From positions 108,434,001 to 108,498,000 of the forward strand of contig NC_133026.1 of NCBI RefSeq assembly GCF_048771995.1: a DNA stretch of 64,000 bases, written 5' to 3'. The notes under the pieces are model-generated. The model was given only the letters and a program-made list of their open reading frames with translations, did no database searches and was not told the DNA's origin. Positions 62,932 through 64,000 of this stretch are shown one piece after another (position 1 is the first letter of the stretch; every line of letters starts with the position of its first letter). Source of the DNA: Taeniopygia guttata (taxonomy: Eukaryota; Chordata; Aves; Passeriformes; Estrildidae). The position numbers and the translations under genes were made by a program.

Positions 62932-63376
62932 ACAGCAGTCTTTCAGTATCTAAGAGGGCCTAGAAGAGAGCTGGGGTGCGACTTTTTACAAGGGCATGTA
63001 GTGATAGACAGTGGAGAATGGCTTTAAACTGAAAGAGGGTTTGGATTAGATATTGGGAAGAAAATCTTTACTGTGAGATTGCTGAGACACTATGCCCAAT
63101 ACCTGGAAGTGTTCAAGGCCAGGCTGGATGGGGCTTTGAGTAACCTGATCTCGTGGAAGGTGTTCCTGTATCTTTTTACAGGGCTGGTCTTTCCCAGTTT
63201 ATACTTGTGCCCAGTTTTACTTCATCCTAGGTGCAGAATCCAGCATTTCAGCTTGTTAAATTTCACCCCATTAACCACTGCCCAATGTTCCTATCTATCT
63301 AGATCTCTCTGCAAGTCATCCCATCCAGGGAGGTTGAAACTAGATCTTTAAGGGCTAAAGATTCTGTGATTCTACA
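62932..63376 (+). mobile_element. CR1 LINE 3' fragment, interrupted
   Basis: The left part (62932-63168) matches the CR1 ORF2 end and 3' UTR: ctttttacaagggcatgtag, ggctttaaactgaaagaggg, ccaggctggatggggctttg. The right part (63328-63376) is the CR1 terminus: gaggttgaaactagatcttt, gattctgtgattcta. Between them lies about 160 nt that does not belong at this point of the element (next entry). Confidence 0.88.
63170..63328 (-). mobile_element. Inverted CR1 ORF2 piece inside the plus-strand CR1
   Basis: The reverse complement contains gaaatttaacaagctgaaat, gctggattctgcac and gggcacaagtataaactggg. These align with the CR1 ORF2 segment encoding (M)KFNKxKCxxLH, normally several hundred nt upstream of the flanking CR1 piece and on the other strand. 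It has no CR1 3' terminus of its own. Confidence 0.65.
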
Positions 63377-63745
63377 TCCCCAATCACTAGTAAACAACAC
63401 CTGACTACATCAGCAGCTCCTTTCATGTCACCAGGAAAGCCTGGTGCTTTAAAGTACTGGAGTTCACTGTCCTATCTTACTTGTATATGTTTTATTCAGT
63501 CAAACTTGCCTAATGGAAATAGGAAGAGTAGAGATTCAACAGATTAATTCTAGCACTATCTTTCCTGACAAATGGCCATCTTAACCCTAAGAATTTCCAG
63601 AAAGGAGGATTCAACAGGCTCCCAGTTGTCCTTTTATTCCTACTGCAAAGTTCAGCTTACTTAAATCTTCCTTTTTTGTAATTTGTCATTCTTTGTAAAT
63701 GCAGAGAGCAACTATGTTTTTTCTAATGTACCTTTTAAAAACTAT

Positions 63746-63805
63746 GGAATCATAGAATGGATTGGTTTGGAAGCCTCTTAAAAGGTTATCTAGTCCAGTC
63801 TCCTG
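63746..63805 (-). mobile_element. CR1 LINE 3' tip, minus strand
   Basis: gaatcatagaatggattggt, ttggaag and ggttatctagtccagtc are the reverse complement of a CR1 3' end. Similarity fades after about 63805. Confidence 0.8.
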
Positions 63806-64000
63806 GACTTGTGATTACTGCCTTACTGAAGTTTCTTGGAGCCTGTAAGGACATAGGAACCAAGATTCCCTTTTATCTTCAGACTGACCACTTTATCTAT
63901 TTTAGCGTGAAACATGTGACTACTCCTGAGTGCATGTTTCACCTTATATATCAAAGACTTCAAAAATTAGAGCATATGCATATATATTGCATCTTTAGGG

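Overview
This is a window of bird nuclear genome. It is AT-rich and gene-poor. Its recognisable interspersed repeats are almost all chicken-repeat-1 (CR1) LINEs in various states of decay, with the CR1 3' end type that finishes in an ATTCTATG/ATTCT-like microsatellite. There is also one scrap resembling an avian ERVL-type LTR. No prokaryotic-style operons, RNA genes or CRISPR arrays are visible.

The window holds one protein-coding gene that I can support: a plus-strand desmosomal cadherin of the DSG1/DSG3/DSG4 group, best named DSG4-like. It has 16 coding exons between 36585 and 57305. The first encodes a 16-residue start of the signal peptide, lies 6.6 kb upstream of the rest, and was found by its MDW start, its gtaagt donor and the phase-0 join to a 36-nt second exon. 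All exon phases fit together and give a 1180-residue protein. In order it has a signal peptide, a prodomain ending in RRQKR, EC1-EC4, a membrane-proximal region carrying an unusual 35-residue glycine tract, a transmembrane segment, a cysteine-rich juxtamembrane stretch, the intracellular cadherin sequence that binds plakoglobin, and a desmoglein repeat-unit tail.

Layout: 1-36.4 kb is intergenic sequence with microsatellites, a minus-strand CR1 ending in a large (TAGAA)n array (7106-7460), a probable LTR scrap (about 15 kb), a CR1 3' tip (20.9 kb) and a long but broken CR1 (21.1-23.8 kb). Then comes a modest GC-richer block (35.2-35.9 kb) and the DSG4-like promoter and gene (36.4-57.3 kb), with a CR1 inside intron 12. 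The remainder, 57.3-64 kb, is 3' UTR and intergenic sequence with a possible poly(A)-bearing retrocopy end, a composite CR1 containing an inverted CR1 piece (62.9-63.4 kb), and a minus-strand CR1 tip. By analogy with mammals (DSG1-DSG4-DSG3-DSG2 in tandem), the empty flanks are probably the spacers of the desmosomal cadherin cluster. No neighbouring cadherin exon was seen here.

I did not find a convincing undescribed system. The most interesting points are protein-level changes in the desmoglein (glycine tract, altered calcium-linker residues, altered adhesion motif, Glu-Pro at the EC3-EC4 linker), a perfect hairpin just inside intron 3, and the composite CR1 near the right end.
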